A stretch of DNA of 64,000 nt from Owenia fusiformis (GCA_903813345.2 CAIIXF020000003.1:24007248-24071247); one strand, 5' to 3'; positions 34,601 through 46,625 are shown, counted from the first letter of the stretch. The notes: generated by a model not told the origin, from the sequence alone. Translations and numbers: made by a program.

Positions 34601-36048
34601 TTCTGGGATTAGTTGTCCTGCTTTGGCCAGAATGTTAATGTTTTATTTATACATTACATGGAATTGATCCATAAATGAATAGAGGGCTTAATCTCTGGCA
34701 GCTTAGGGAGATGGGAAGGAGGAAGGTGATACAAGTCCCTCACAAGGAATGTAACTCGAAGTAAGGTCTACACTCTTACAAAAAAGTTGAGAAATGGGGA
34801 AATGTCATTCTTTTCAAGTTCAATTGATGGAAATATTTTGATTTTAAACTTTGCCATGTAGCATAATGTATAAAGATATGTAAAAATAATAACCATTTCA
34901 TATATAATTTCTCATCATGTGATCTAACTTAATCAATATTCTTTCTCTTAAACATTCTCATGCTGATATTTATTTCAAATAACATTTCTATATTTCTACT
35001 GCCTAAGGCTATTGAATAACTGAAATATGAAAGAATTATACCAAAAGGAAAGAATCAAAAAGTATTAAAAACATGGCAGAGAAAGAAACATCTAAATATA
35101 TAAATATAACCAGTCATAAGGATGACAAAACCCAAACATCCCCATGATATAGAAATTAATAATGGAACAATTGAAAATGTCTGGTTATTAGTATACTGTA
35201 AGGAGAAAGCTTTGATTAGAAGTGAAAATGTAGAATATGCAAATATCTTCTTTTCTCTTAGTGAAGAGATACAAATGTTGACTTGGATTACCACCCTGCC
35301 CATAATTAACCTAATGGAAGAATAACCTATGACCACATGACTCAACTCATTCCTGCATCTGTCCAAAGAAATCAAATTTTTCACATAAAAATGCAACAAC
35401 ACATTGAAACACAAATGAAATCAGGAAGTATGTCCATTGTAGTTAGGCTAATGTAAAAAGATCACCATGCGCCATCATGCAATTTGCAAAAATAAATTTA
35501 AAAGGCCCTGATTAAATGGACGTGAAGGTTAATGTCACAGATTAGATTAAGGTGGGGCTTTTGGACATGTCTGACAGTGATGCCAATATGTAAATCTATG
35601 CGTAAAAGATTCTACTTTGCCAACCTTAATATCCCTCACTGATTAAGAAATATTCTTTTCCCATTTCTCCAATAAATTTTCTTCTTTTTTTAATTTTATA
35701 ACAGTACATCAATTACAGATTTATCGATACAATTTTAATTATTTTTTAAAATATATATATAAATTTATATATAAATTTTCTACTTGGTTTACTCTATTAC
35801 AATTCTTCTCAATCTTTGTGCTGTACTCAAACTACCCAATATGCACCCAGGGGTTAGCCTTAAGAGCATTTCAGTTATAACATTATTCACATGGATCCCT
35901 AGTGAATGTCCAGCCAAGTTTTAGTATTGTCTTGTCTAATACAGTATATGCTATGTGTCAAGTTGTATTAGTGATCTTAAATTAGAGGTAAGTAGATAAA
36001 ACAGGAAAGGTCGTATTACTCTATGTTCCCTTGGGTCAGTAGCTACAA
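31687..36048. other. ATXN1 5' intron or flank; no gene
   Basis: No supported exon. AT-rich sequence with locally recurring AACAAACAAAAAT and CAATCAATATAAT words near 32700-32900. One fragment of the ATGTCACCA-type element is at 33634-33710, and an AT palindrome (ATATATATATAAATTTATAT) at about 35747-35780. The minus-strand frames at 31992-32327, 34153-34431 and 35055-35414 show no domain-like features. Confidence 0.4.
33634..33710 (+). mobile_element. ATGTCACCA-type short element, truncated copy
   Basis: CAACAAGGCATTAACAT followed by CAAAATGTCACCACCT matches the first half of the elements at 36557, 42268, 46181 and 56582. The second half is not recognisable. It lies on the same strand as the other four copies. 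Confidence 0.6.
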
Positions 36049-36300
36049 TTATAACATACCTATGATGATGTATAGTGCAAAGTGTTCACAAGACAGCGGG
36101 CCAATATAAGTTTTGAAAAGCCCGCGCCCGCTAACTTTCTGATTGGTCAAGGGGCTGACGTCATAACCAATCAATCGAAGATAAAACTGCACGAGCAAAT
36201 TTTCTAAACTCATTTCAATCATTTTCAAACCATTTGTCTGTCAATTCTATAAGAAAACGGTTCTCTCTGACCAGTCTACATCATCATAGGTATGTTATAA
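36049..36300. mobile_element. 252-bp TIR element (MITE) carrying CCAAT and CRE sites
   Basis: Perfect 24-bp terminal inverted repeats at 36049-36072 and 36277-36300 begin TTATAACATACCTATGATG. The internal part is unusually GC-rich for this window (GCCCGCGCCCGC at ~36119). It contains GATTGGTCAA (36141), the full CRE palindrome TGACGTCA (36156-36163) and AACCAATCAATC (36165). No open frame is present, so it is non-autonomous. Target-site duplication is unclear. A second hairpin begins at its right edge. Confidence 0.85.
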
Positions 36301-36424
36301 ATCGTTTATGTCACTATCGTGGCACATATGCCCTCGGTTCTCAGAGATCAATGTCCCTCCCAAGGTCGGGCCATATATCACTGAGACCTCGGGCATATAT
36401 GCCACGATAGTGACATAACCGCTA
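36301..36424. mobile_element. Foldback element adjacent to the TIR element
   Basis: The left arm (36307-36333, beginning TATGTCACTATCGTGGCA) and right arm (36391-36417, ending GCCACGATAGTGACATA) are near-perfect reverse complements over about 27 bp. The ~57-bp middle includes CCTCCCAAGGTCGGGCC. Transcribed from either strand it would form a long hairpin. It abuts the 252-bp TIR element without a gap, so the two may be one composite mobile unit. Confidence 0.8.
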
Positions 36425-39120
36425 AATATTCAACAATCAACCTTTATACTAAATAGTAAGGAGACATTTAATGCTGAAAGGCAATTTTCTCTTCATCTAA
36501 ATACATACGGATGTACATTAATCTATGAAATAGACATTCTGGTTAAAAAAATCTAAACAAGGCATTAACATGCATTATGTCACCACCTGTCATTTGTTAC
36601 AGACATTGAACTCCGTATGCCACCCATCGAACACCAGACACCAAACACCGTCTATAAAAATGTTGGAGACTATAACAATATGTCATCACTTCTGGTGTCA
36701 TAATAATTAAAGCAGGGATTAACATAATTTAGTAAATTAACAAACATTCAATAATAAATATCATATTTGAAAAATAAGAAGCTCACTGTTAAGACATCAA
36801 ATGTTGGGTTGTCCGCCTCCTTCATTTAGGTGTTTTATCATCTAATGTTTTTTCTTTTTTATAAAACTAGAAATAACTGTTGAAATCTCATGGGTCATGC
36901 TTTGACATAGTAATTCATTGTTGTCTAGCAGTCAGACTTCATTTTACACCTAAAAGCAGAACATCTTTTTTCACAGTTGACAACTCCTCTATGCAGTATG
37001 CAAGTTTTCCATACCTCCCTAAGTGCGGACAGACCTTGCCTTGGCTCACAGAATTTTTATTAATTTTCATAGAATTTCTTGCACAAATTTTTAGAATGAG
37101 TAAAACCTACGATGAGTAATATCACTGTCGTAATATATATTCCAGTTTCAAAAATTCCATTTTTCGATACGATTTCACTCGAAAGAGAAAATATTAAATT
37201 GCTTTCACGTTGTTAAAAACATTTTGTCGTTTTCATTCTTTCTAATTTTTTGTCAAGAAATCCCAAAGAATTCTTGTGACCCTTTCCTCCTCGCGGAATC
37301 AATTTCATTAGTAGAAAACATCATCTGAACTTGTAGAAAACTAAGACGAGTAGCCGACTTTTCTAAAAATCTCACCGGAACAGGGACAACCATTTACAAA
37401 CTCACGTATTACTTGTTTTAGCACCTCATGCTATTTTGAAAATTAGTATTTTTCCTTCCTTAAATTCACAGGCCTTCTCCTCAGAAAAATGTCGCGATAG
37501 TTTCAAGATCAAAAATCCAAATCAGTGGTACATGACTGAATTATTACAATAGGGGTATAGTAAAATCTAAAGGTAAACTCAATAATACCAAAAGTATATA
37601 GTAAAATCTACAGATGTGTATATCAAATTCATAGGGCACAGTCCAATCTACAGAATCTTAGTCGAATGTACAGGGGTATGGTCATCTTCTGAATAATCAT
37701 ATCTCAAGAAGTATAGTCAAATCTTAGAGACAAAGTCAAATTTACAGAGATATAATCACATCTTCAATTTAAATTACACAAATTTCTTAAAACTATGACA
37801 TTTAGAAAGGTTTTGCTTAGTGGATAGGTATATTAGGTCATAATGTCATTGTCTGCTTGGCCGTACATGTCTGTTTGGCCTTACATCTCTAGCGAGTATT
37901 TTAAGACTATACATCAACTTGTCACCAAATCGATCAAATAAAAAAGAGCAAAATCAAGGTTATATTACTTTTTTCTCAGAATCTCATACACACGAGACCA
38001 ATCGGAGAAAAACTGTTCAAATTAGGTAAAAGATCAATCAAAACTTATCCCGAAAACCCGACCCCTTTTTATTAAAGTATTTCACTAAATTTCAGTTAGA
38101 AGTGAATAATATACTGTAATATTTGGGAGGTTTCTCAACCAGACATATTAATAATCATGATGTCCCGAACACAAGTACTCCCAGTGGTATATCCCACAGG
38201 CTTGATTAAAACACACCTTCCCCATCTTAACATGGCTTTTAATAAAATATACCGTGAAATGATATCTTTCACTGATTAGTTCAATTCACTGAACGTTTAT
38301 TTTAAACCATTATTTCAAAAATGTGTTCATATAATGATTTTTACCAGAACTTTTATACATTCTCGATCAATTATAAAATGTTTTCAAATGCAATGGCACA
38401 AAAACATTTGGGAGTTATATGTGTTAAATACTACAGATGGTCCACATTAAATAAGGTACATCTCACTAAATATAGTTTTATTTCCTCTACAAATTCATTT
38501 TTAAACTCTTATCTCAGCCTTACCTCCTAACATATAGAAGCTTGGATAAATAATTATTATTATTATATACCCCCAATGTTCAGATTATATGTTGAAAGAG
38601 ACACTGATATTTTGTCTGGATTCTTCATCTTATTAGAATATGGAATAAAACAATTTTCCTGGATATTTGCATCATAAGTGCCATTTTCTGCAACTGATTG
38701 TCACATTTCATTAAAACAATATACAAAATCGAGAACAGAAAATAGTGAAGTACTGTACATCTATGATAAAATATTCAACTTTAAAAGAATGAGATAATCT
38801 ATACTTTGTAGATTAAGGTTAGTATCTCCAAGTAAGACGTACCATAAATTACCTCAGTCTTAAAAATAACTATGTGACATTTAAAAGAGCAACAGATCAG
38901 AAGAGATTACCATCAGGCATGTCTATCAGGTCACCTAATTGGATCACCCGTAACAATGTCACATAAAGGGTGACATGTTAATATCAAGAAATAGTGCATT
39001 GGTACTATTAATAAAACAACAAATAAAATATTGCATGTTAAGTTAAAATTTGTATAAATATTCAAGAAAATAAAGCAGCTCAATCAAGCTTGAAAGCAAA
39101 TCAAACAAATGATTCGTTTT
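36425..39120. other. ATXN1 5' intron or flank; no gene
   Basis: No supported exon. It includes one ATGTCACCA-type element (36557-36703), a loose repeat of ATAGTAAAATCTACAG-like words near 37555-37770 and a short ATT-rich run at ~38550. The frames at 36880-37119 and 38321-38530 show nothing recognisable. Confidence 0.4.
36557..36703 (+). mobile_element. ATGTCACCA-type short element
   Basis: ACAAGGCATTAACATGCATT, then ATGTCACCACCTGTCATTTG, then a middle with ACACCGTCTATAAAAATGTT and an end reading ATGTCATCACTTCTGGTGTC. It matches the elements at 42268, 46181 and 56582 in order and orientation. Confidence 0.75.
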
Positions 39121-39622
39121 TTTGACCTTGAATCTCTAAAATATCAAGCGTGACCAACAGATTGACCTTGAACTTTATCTCTAAAATATTAAGGGTGACC
39201 AACAGATTGACCTTCAACTTTATCCTTAAAATATTAAGGGTGACCAACAGATTGACCTTGAACTTTATCTCTAAAATATTAAGCATGACCAACAGAATGA
39301 CCTTGAACTTTATCTTTAAATATTAAGCGTAACCAACATATTGACCTTGAACTTTATCTTTAAAATATTAAGCATGACCAATAAAATGACCTTGAACTTT
39401 ATCTCTTTACTATTAATTGTGAACAACAGATTGACATTGAACTTTATCTCTAAATTATTAAGTGTGACCAACAGATTGACTTTGAACTTTATCTTTAAAA
39501 TATTAAGCATGACCAACAGAATGACCTTGAACTTTACTCTAAAATATTAAGTGTGACCCACAGATTGACCTTGAATCTCTAAAATATTAAGTGTGACCCA
39601 CAGATTGACTTTGAACTTTATC
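39121..39622. repeat. 45-bp minisatellite, left block
   Basis: The unit is TGACCTTGAACTTTATCTCT followed by AAAATATTAAGCGTGACCAACAGAT split over the next 25 bp, about 11 copies. 45 bp is a multiple of three, which explains the open frames on both strands here. The array is interrupted at 39623 by a 367-bp element and resumes at 39990. Confidence 0.93.
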
Positions 39623-39989
39623 CAGAGGGGGAGAAACACCAGGGTTCAAAGATGACATACGCTTATAATGTAAATCTGTATTGAGATGACACGGTCGCTG
39701 ATTGGTCAAAAGTCGACAAACAAATGACGTCATCAATGGCGGTTTCAAAATTTTCGAAATACGCTTCGAATAATATTATGTTCATTTCTGGCGTGTTAAC
39801 CAATATCATAGCTTCTCATTTCACATCAAGATAAAGAAAGGTGTACGGAATATGCCTATATCAATTATAACATCCCATCGAAGTGTAGTATTTGATAACT
39901 AGCCGATGAAAATTCGAACGAACGAAGGTGGTAAGCAAGAGAGGTAATTATGTCTGTCATCTTGAAACTCTGGGGCTTTCCCTCCTCTT
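39623..39989. mobile_element. 367-bp hAT-like MITE inserted into the 45-bp array
   Basis: The left end CAGAGGGGGAGAAACACC and the reverse complement of the right end, AAGAGGAGGGAAAGCCCC, form imperfect terminal inverted repeats that continue as (A/G)GGGTTCAAAGATGACA-like sequence for about 34 bp. The 9-bp word AACTTTATC flanks both sides (39614-39622 and 39990-39998) and occurs once in the uninterrupted array unit. It is therefore a target-site duplication of 8-9 bp, as expected for hAT elements. The interior has ATTGG (39701) and TGACGTCA (39725-39732). There is no transposase. Confidence 0.85.
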
Positions 39990-40120
39990 AACTTTATCTT
40001 TAAAATATTAAGTGTGACCCACAGATTGACCTTGAACTTAATCTTTAAAATATTAAGAATGACCAACAAAATGACCTTGACCTTTATCTCTAAAATATTA
40101 AAGTCTGACTGTAAGATTGA
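39990..40120. repeat. 45-bp minisatellite, right block
   Basis: Continuation of the array at 39121-39622 after the inserted element, about three copies, ending in a diverged one (TAAAGTCTGACTGTAAGATT). Confidence 0.9.
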
Positions 40121-40638
40121 CCATATCTTGTATGGCAGGGTCATCAGACTGGAACTGCTGTGACAAACACTTGAAATCTGTTGTGACAACTACACGTTAG
40201 AAGCTAGCCAATTTTGACAGCCTTGCCCGATTATTATAATCCAAGTAGAATTTGACTGTCACGATTCTTGTCATGAAGGTGAAATTTACAAATTAACTAG
40301 CTAGAACTATCAAAAAGCCATTAGACGTCAGGACTTGATGTGCACTGGGACTGGAAGGTATGGCTACCAGACACTGTGGGGTCATGACATTTTACGATAA
40401 AAGAGCATTATATGTCAATGTAGGTTACTGCATTGTTAATTTTATTTGCATCACTTCAGAAATCTCTCAATTTAGCACTGATCTAATCCAGCATTATTTT
40501 ACCCTTATAATGTCTCATCATTCTATTCTTGGAACATTTTATGAAATAATCAAATCATCAACTGTTAGCATTTTCGAATAAACCGATTGTCAACTGTACT
40601 TCTGGTGATATTCATATTCTACATTCATACTAAGTCCA
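40121..40638. other. Unique spacer; no gene
   Basis: No recognisable exon or element. The + strand frame at 40360-40581 has no flanking splice or promoter signal that I can support. Confidence 0.4.
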
Positions 40639-40938
40639 CCCGCTATGGCTCAGTGGCAGAGAGAGTCAAGGTTACCAATATCGCTTGGCCCCGGGTTCGA
40701 TTCCCGGTTCAGACAAGTTTGTTTGTGCGTTATGTAATTCTGGGTGTTTGACTGAGTGGTTCACGACTCGTATAAAGGCTGTGGTGTGTACCTGTATGTC
40801 TGTGTACCTGTGCACATAAAAGAAAACAGGGCTCCTCCAAGGAGGGGTTTCTGGTTCTATCTTCGAGTGTAAAATACGGAATATACCAATGAGGTATTGC
40901 TCGCCAACTATGGCGGTAACCAAGATATAATAATAAAT
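40639..40938 (+). mobile_element. tRNA-derived SINE, about 300 bp
   Basis: The tRNA-like head has an A box (TGGCTCAGTGG, 40646-40656) and a perfect B box in a stable T-arm (CCGGGTTCGATTCCCGG, B box 40694-40704). A tRNA-unrelated body follows, with GTGTACCTGTGCACATAAAA and GGGCTCCTCCAAGGAGGGG, and a short tail of ATAATAATAAATA repeats. This is the layout of a pol III-transcribed SINE mobilised by a LINE, and the body resembles SINEs I recall from molluscan genomes. Target-site duplications are not obvious. The minus-strand frames here are incidental. Confidence 0.8.
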
Positions 40939-41849
40939 ACATGATCTTGAAATTTTGAAAAATTACCCAGCATGCCCAAAACCTAATCATATTTGTCTCC
41001 GTTGCATCTCAAAATATTCAAGTTAAACAGATGAATGGTTCATTTGTTATCTTGAAAACAAAATTTCTCAAACAATATCCAAACTCCCATGAGCACAAAA
41101 CAATAAAATATCACTTTCCAAATGCATATCCAGCAAACCATATATTCCACATCAATGGAAAAAGTAAATTGCTTTTCCATTCTCAAACCTATCAAACAAA
41201 TAAACCCACTTTTTGGGAGGGGATCAGGAGGGGATATTCCTCTTGTATAAAACTGGAAGGAAAGATGAACCAACACACAAACAGACCAATTCAGAAAATA
41301 ATATTACATTACCACCTGATATCATTGTTATTTCTAGAAATGATGCAATAATCAGAAGGTTCACATTTTTTCATTCATAAATCATTAGACCAAAATGCGA
41401 AGGTTTCTGCTATTATCTCTGTAGTAATATGTGTAATTATCTTTGCTACAAACCAGACCCAAGCTTCAAATTCTACTTTTTCTAATTCTCTTTAAAATTT
41501 GAATGTGTTTACACATTTGAAATAATCAAGTATCCTCACAGTATATCTGTTTATTTCATTCTTTGCTAATTTATTAAAATGTCCCTCTATTATACATTTT
41601 AAAGCATGATGACGCTGATATTTGATGCAGGGGCTTTCGTTGAATTATTTCCGCTATTATAGAGTATTCCCAGGCACAAGATTACAGAGAACTGACCTTA
41701 CCATATCATCAAGACTTTGACCATGAATTACCCTGCCTCAAAATACAATCCACACTCCCCTCTTACTATCATTGATAATGTTACAGTTTTTATGTTGAAA
41801 AGGTCTTACCGATCACAAATGTAAAGTTTGAATGTGAAATAAAATTAGC
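40939..41849. other. No gene seen
   Basis: AT-rich. The overlapping frames at 41031-41351 (+) and 41040-41276 (-) show no recognisable features. A minus-strand donor-like GATATG|GTAAGG near 41706 is preceded by stops in all three frames, so it is at most a UTR exon end. Confidence 0.35.
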
Positions 41850-42107
41850 TACAGTGAAACCTGTAAAGCGAAACACCTCTATAAATAGAACACCTCTATA
41901 AGTAGAACACCTCTGTTAGTGGTACACTTTTCAGAGTCCAAAGACCACATGACTTAATGTTAAATGAACCTTTATAAGTAGAACACCTCTATCAGTAGAA
42001 CACTTTTCAGAGTCCAAAAAGACTTAATGTTAAATGAACTCTCTATGAGTAGATCACCTCCAAGGTAGAACACTCATTAGTGTTCCACTTAGTGAGGTTT
42101 TACTGTG
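41850..42107. mobile_element. TACAGTGAAACC element with internal AGAACACCTCTATA repeats
   Basis: The left end TACAGTGAAACCTGTAAAGC and right end AGTGAGGTTTTACTGTG are inverted. The interior is a short-period array of AGTAGAACACCTCTATAAGT, plus two copies of a segment with CAGAGTCCAAAGAC and TTAATGTTAAATGAAC. The ends and TA flank suggest a non-autonomous pogo/Tigger-type element. It shares its interior, in reverse orientation, with 44970-45214. Confidence 0.75.
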
Positions 42108-42267
42108 CTTGTATGAAGAAAGTAAAATGTCCGGATTTTATGAATACATATTCTGATATAGGTGATATCAAAGAATTATCTCTATTCTAGAGTGTAGATA
42201 ATTAGTGTAGTTGAATTATTTAAAAGGGTTCAAGGTGGGGAGATGTTTCAAATGTATAACAGGGAGG

Positions 42268-42375
42268 GCAAAGCATTAACATGCAAAATGTCACCACCTG
42301 CCATTTGTTACAGAAGCCGACTGCCGAACCCCAAACACCATCCACAAAAACATTGGAGACTTGATAACAATATAA
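42268..42375 (+). mobile_element. ATGTCACCA-type short element
   Basis: AAAGCATTAACATGCAAAAT, GTCACCACCTGCCATTTGTT, GACTGCCGAACCCCAAACAC and ACATTGGAGACTTGATAACA, in the same order and strand as in the copies at 36557, 46181 and 56582. The terminal hairpin half is lost. Confidence 0.72.
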
Positions 42376-44969
42376 CACAACATAAAAAAGAGAGAAATAC
42401 TGAAGACCTTTTGAACTCTGAATTGCGAATGTGATGGATCAATGTCATGTAATATATATGTACTGGTATTCAGCATTTCAAAATTTTTTAAATAGAATTA
42501 GATGTTAATAATACAGTACAATTTATTTATTTATTTAAGTCATAAAGCCATTTACTGAGCCAGTTTACTGAGTTGGATGTTTTTACATCTTCAGAGCACA
42601 TTATTTATTTGCCAACAATCTAATAGGGAAATTTGTTTCAAGGTATACAAATACGCACAACCATGTATGTAAATATGTAACTATGTACATATATATATAT
42701 GTAAATATGTATCTCTATGCACAGGTGTTTAAACATTTCAATGGATTCTGACAATATTCCTGGAAGTTTCAAAGATGGCTGCTTGGGCAGAAGGTCCTGG
42801 GATCTTCATTCCTGCCTCGTTTTTTTCCCAACAAGGAAAATACTTAACTTGTCCATTTCAGATTTGGAGAGATTCAATGCATATATTAGTTACTGTTTTG
42901 TATCCTTTAATATAATTTATGAGACAAAGTCAAACTTCTGTGTTTGCATAACTCTATTCTATCACGTTATAACAGCGATAAGTAACTACATAATTTTTTC
43001 CCGATACTATGTTGACATTTCTGTCTGACGTACTGTCTTAATTCTGTTCTTCCTTCTGGCAAATTCTACGAGTGACAAAAGCTCATTTTTCCGATGAAGA
43101 AATAAAATGAAACCATTGAGAGACAAAAAGACATCTGATGAGGAAAATTCTACCAGATAACACATAATAGCTGAGATTTAAGCACTCTCTCCTGTAAGGG
43201 CTTCGTACTTAACTAAGCCACTGATTCAAATCATTTCTGAACAAGCTAAGTAAATGCTTGTATGTAAAAGAATGAATAAAACCTGTAGAAATGTGAAAAT
43301 ATTCGTAGAGAAATACTCTTACCTCCATCCTATCCCACCCATTGAATAAACCACCACATTCACTACTACAGATTCCCTTGCCTGCTCCAAGACGTAAAAT
43401 CGTAAACATTTACCACTCATAGGACACATTGGTATATATCGGAGTGAGGATTTCTAACTGGATAAACAGGTCTCGGTCTTATGTGAGGAGAATGCATGGG
43501 AAGCATTTGTGGCTGACTTATTGTACGCTTTAACTTGCCTAGACGGAAAAAAATCAATAGCGGAATTGACGAAGAACTCGCTTGGCAAGTAAACTACTAG
43601 TATGTCTGACATAGAACAATGCCTCGCACCCAAGGGATGTCATTTCCCATGAGTCATGTAGGATTTATAAGAATCATTTCAGCCAATCAGGTTTGGAGTT
43701 TTTCAATAGGGTTATATTTTATTATGGGATTGAACATCATGCGATAAGGAATGTTGCAAGTTGGTGTTGCGTAATGAATTGTCAATTTTCATCTGTTGTC
43801 ATGAACTTAAAAGTGTTAAATAAAAGCCAAGATTTGGGAAATTGAAGACAATTGGTTTAAAATTACTGTATATTGTTTGTTGTTTTGATGTTGGTAATGC
43901 TATGGTGCAACAGTTAAGTTATTCGCATCAACTTTATCCAAGAAATGTCTCCCAAAGGCAAGACAAAAATATATAAGTTAAATATTTCTAATAAACAGTC
44001 TCCTAGTTCTCATCACATTTCCTAATGATTTAATTAGTCTAGAAATATAGAAGGATGCTAACATTATAGTCATTTACGATAAGTTAGAGATGAGAGCTTC
44101 ATTTTTGCAATTACTAATTTCTACTAAGCTATTATTCACGTTTAGATAAGGAATATGAAATTTGCTTTACTGTGGATACTCTTTGTCTTGTCAGATAACA
44201 TCTTCTAGGGGATCAGGTCAATATATGTTCCAATTTATTCTATACTTGGTCGTGTATAAGGTATGTACAGTATAGGTTTGTAAAATATTGTTTTTTGGAC
44301 AGGAAGCAAGAAAGAAATCTGGATAGGCTGAATGTCACAAATATGGATAATCTCTACATACATACATATATCCAATAATAAATAAACTACATTCTAGATT
44401 TCCCTCCTGCCCTGACCAGTAAAAATATTACTGAACATTTATTGTTTTTTCTTCAAAATAAAAGTTACTCCATTTTCTTTATGATTCCTTTAACACAGAC
44501 AACTGTTATGTGACTGTTTGGGTACATCACACATATTTGTGTAATTTAAAACATAAACATATAAAGATATGTTGATACAGAGAGACCATATGTCAATCAC
44601 TGTCTTCAATGAACTATACTGAAAACCTAAACTGTATACATTGTCAAAATTAAATGCCAAACCTCAATTATATCTTCAATAAACTTTAGTAACTCTCCAA
44701 ATTATCAATACTTTCTTCAAATATGTGTCAAATAGCAATTATAACTTTCAAATGTCAATCACTTTTTCAGATGTGTCAAATATTAATCACAACTTAGAAA
44801 TGTGTCAATTTTTATCTGTTCATTCAAATCTCAACATACACTGACAATGTCAGCCAAAAATATACAAATCATGTTTTCATCAACTGTTTAAGAACAATAA
44901 TCTTCATACCTACCAAAACTCAATTATTCGTTTCAGAGAGTTAGGAAATGAAATATAATGAAATATTTC
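42376..44969. other. No gene established; candidate minus-strand first exon near 43323-43640
   Basis: Mostly AT-rich sequence. The region around 43320-43690 is less AT-rich and free of repeats. On the minus strand it shows ATTGG at 43683-43687, TTATAAATC at ~43662-43670, an AP-1-like TGAGTCA at 43650 and a strong donor GGATGGAG|GTAAGA at 43323/43322. This could be a promoter and a non-coding first exon of ATXN1, but the evidence is only signal-like (see findings). Confidence 0.3.
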
Positions 44970-45214
44970 TAAAACCTCTCTAAGTAGAACACCTTTGGTA
45001 TCTTTTAAAAGTGTTCCTCTTGGGAGGTGTTCCACTTATAGAGGTTCATTTAACATTAAGTCAGTTGGTATTAGAACTCTGAAAAGTGTTTCACTTATAG
45101 AGGTGTTCTACTTATAGAGGTGTTCCACTTATAGAGGTGTTCCACTTATAGAGGTGTTCCACTTATAGAGGTGTTCCACTTATAGAGGTGTTCCACTTCA
45201 CAGGTTTCACTCTA
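44970..45214. mobile_element. TAAAACCTCTCTAAG element with internal TTCCACTTATAGAGGTG array
   Basis: The left end TAAAACCTCTCTAAGTAGAA and right end ACTTCACAGGTTTCACTCTA are inverted. The interior repeats GTGTTCCACTTATAGAG six times or more and contains GTTCATTTAACATTAAGTCA, the reverse complement of a word inside 41850-42107. So the two are the same family in opposite orientation. An 18-bp period in the array reads as a palindrome-rich tract. Confidence 0.75.
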
Positions 45215-45616
45215 CCAGAAAAGATCAACTGAACTTCATAACCAGCACTTAACATCTAACTTCAACTACTAATTTATTAGACATTTTGGGGAGCCTTAAA
45301 CAATACAGTTATTGCTCCTTAGTGGAGAATAATGAACAAATGACGAATTATTGAGGTCATTTTCATGGTTTAATATGGAGACCTTCAGTGAGATCCTCAT
45401 GGATATTCGTAATGTTGCATAGTTTTTTTTTGTTTTGAATAAAATGTGTATTTATGATGTTGCGTACAATATCTTTTCATTTTGTAGCATATAATATTTA
45501 TTATGCTGTATGTAAAGTTATACAACACATATATATGCCTCTATGCCTCTGTGCCTCTTTGCAGTAACATTTGGTAAATTCATGATGTTTACTCAGAAAT
45601 AACACCTTTATATTTT

Positions 45617-45680
45617 CATGACACCTAATTATTTTCATGACATCTACATATTTTCATGACACCTATAAATTTTCAGTATT
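45617..45680. repeat. 18-bp repeat, 3-4 copies (TTTTCATGACACCTA)
   Basis: TTTTCATGACACCTAATTA, TTTTCATGACATCTACATA and TTTTCATGACACCTATAAA follow one another directly. Confidence 0.8.
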
Positions 45681-46180
45681 TTGTATAATAATATTAAAAA
45701 GGAAAAATAAGTTGGATATTTGATTGGCTATAATTTTGCAAAGCAGGTCTCAATACCCCACAATGCTCTACACAAGATACCCATACCCACAATGTATCAC
45801 AGCAGTATACAAATCCCATAATTCCGCATAGCAGATACAGCTCACAATACCTGAAAGTACCTCTATACTAAATATGTCTCGCAACGTTACCTGATACAGT
45901 TATAAGCTGCCTCACCGTTCCACAGATGCACTGGGAGCCAAATGCTACATTCCTTCATGTAAGATCTCACAATTCACATATATGACAAATTAGGATTCTA
46001 GAGATGTGACATGGCACATACGGGTTCCATAGGGGTATTATGACACACATAAGAGTTAAATAGATGCGATGTGACATATAAGGGTACCATAGTTGTGACT
46101 TGAAATATAGGGATTCTGTAGATATGAGGGTTTACATTTCTATGCTGTCAAACAAGAAAAAAAGAAAAAAGAAAAGATAC

Positions 46181-46291
46181 AAGGCATTACCATGCAAAAT
46201 GTCACTACATGCCATTTGTTACAGATGTGGACTGCCATCCACAAAAAGTTGGAGACTTAACAATATGTCACCACTTCTGATGGTGACATGA
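46181..46291 (+). mobile_element. ATGTCACCA-type short element with terminal hairpin
   Basis: AAGGCATTACCATGCAAAAT, GTCACTACATGCCATTTGTT, GGACTGCCATCCACAAAAAG and the end ATGTCACCACTTCTGATGGT followed by GACAT. The last word and its complement form a 9-bp perfect stem (ATGTCACCA/TGGTGACAT). Same strand as the other four copies in the window. Confidence 0.78.
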
Positions 46292-46350
46292 AAACCTTTG
46301 ACTGAGTTGTACTTATAGTATCCATGCACTATTGCAGAACTGGGAGCCAA

Positions 46351-46625
46351 TTTCCACTATGCATATGTTTACAGGTACACCATTTTAAAAACTCAGCTAA
46401 AACATAACATAAAAAATATATTTGTATCCCCCATGGAAATATAATACAAGTATACTTCAATTCTATGGCCCCCCTGGCCCTGCAGATTTCCACTATGCAA
46501 ATGTTTACAGGTACATCATTTTAAAAACTCAGCTAAAACATAACATAACAAATATATTTTTATCCTCCATGGAAATATAATACAAGTATACTTCAATAAC
46601 ATTAGAATCTATGGCCCCCCTGGCA
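46351..46625. repeat. 136-bp tandem duplication
   Basis: Two near-identical copies begin TTTCCACTATGCA at 46351 and 46487 and contain ACAGGTACACCATTTTAAAA and ATGGCCCCCCTGG. The second has a few extra bases (AACATTAGAA) near its end. Confidence 0.88.

Noticed and set aside
35055-35414. 119-residue minus-strand open frame
   Set aside because: AT-rich, hydrophobic by composition, no recognisable domain, no flanking splice or promoter signals, and an overlapping + strand frame of similar quality.
39101-39550. Open frames on both strands with 15-residue repeats
   Set aside because: They follow from the 45-bp period, which is divisible by three, and both strands are open in the same place.
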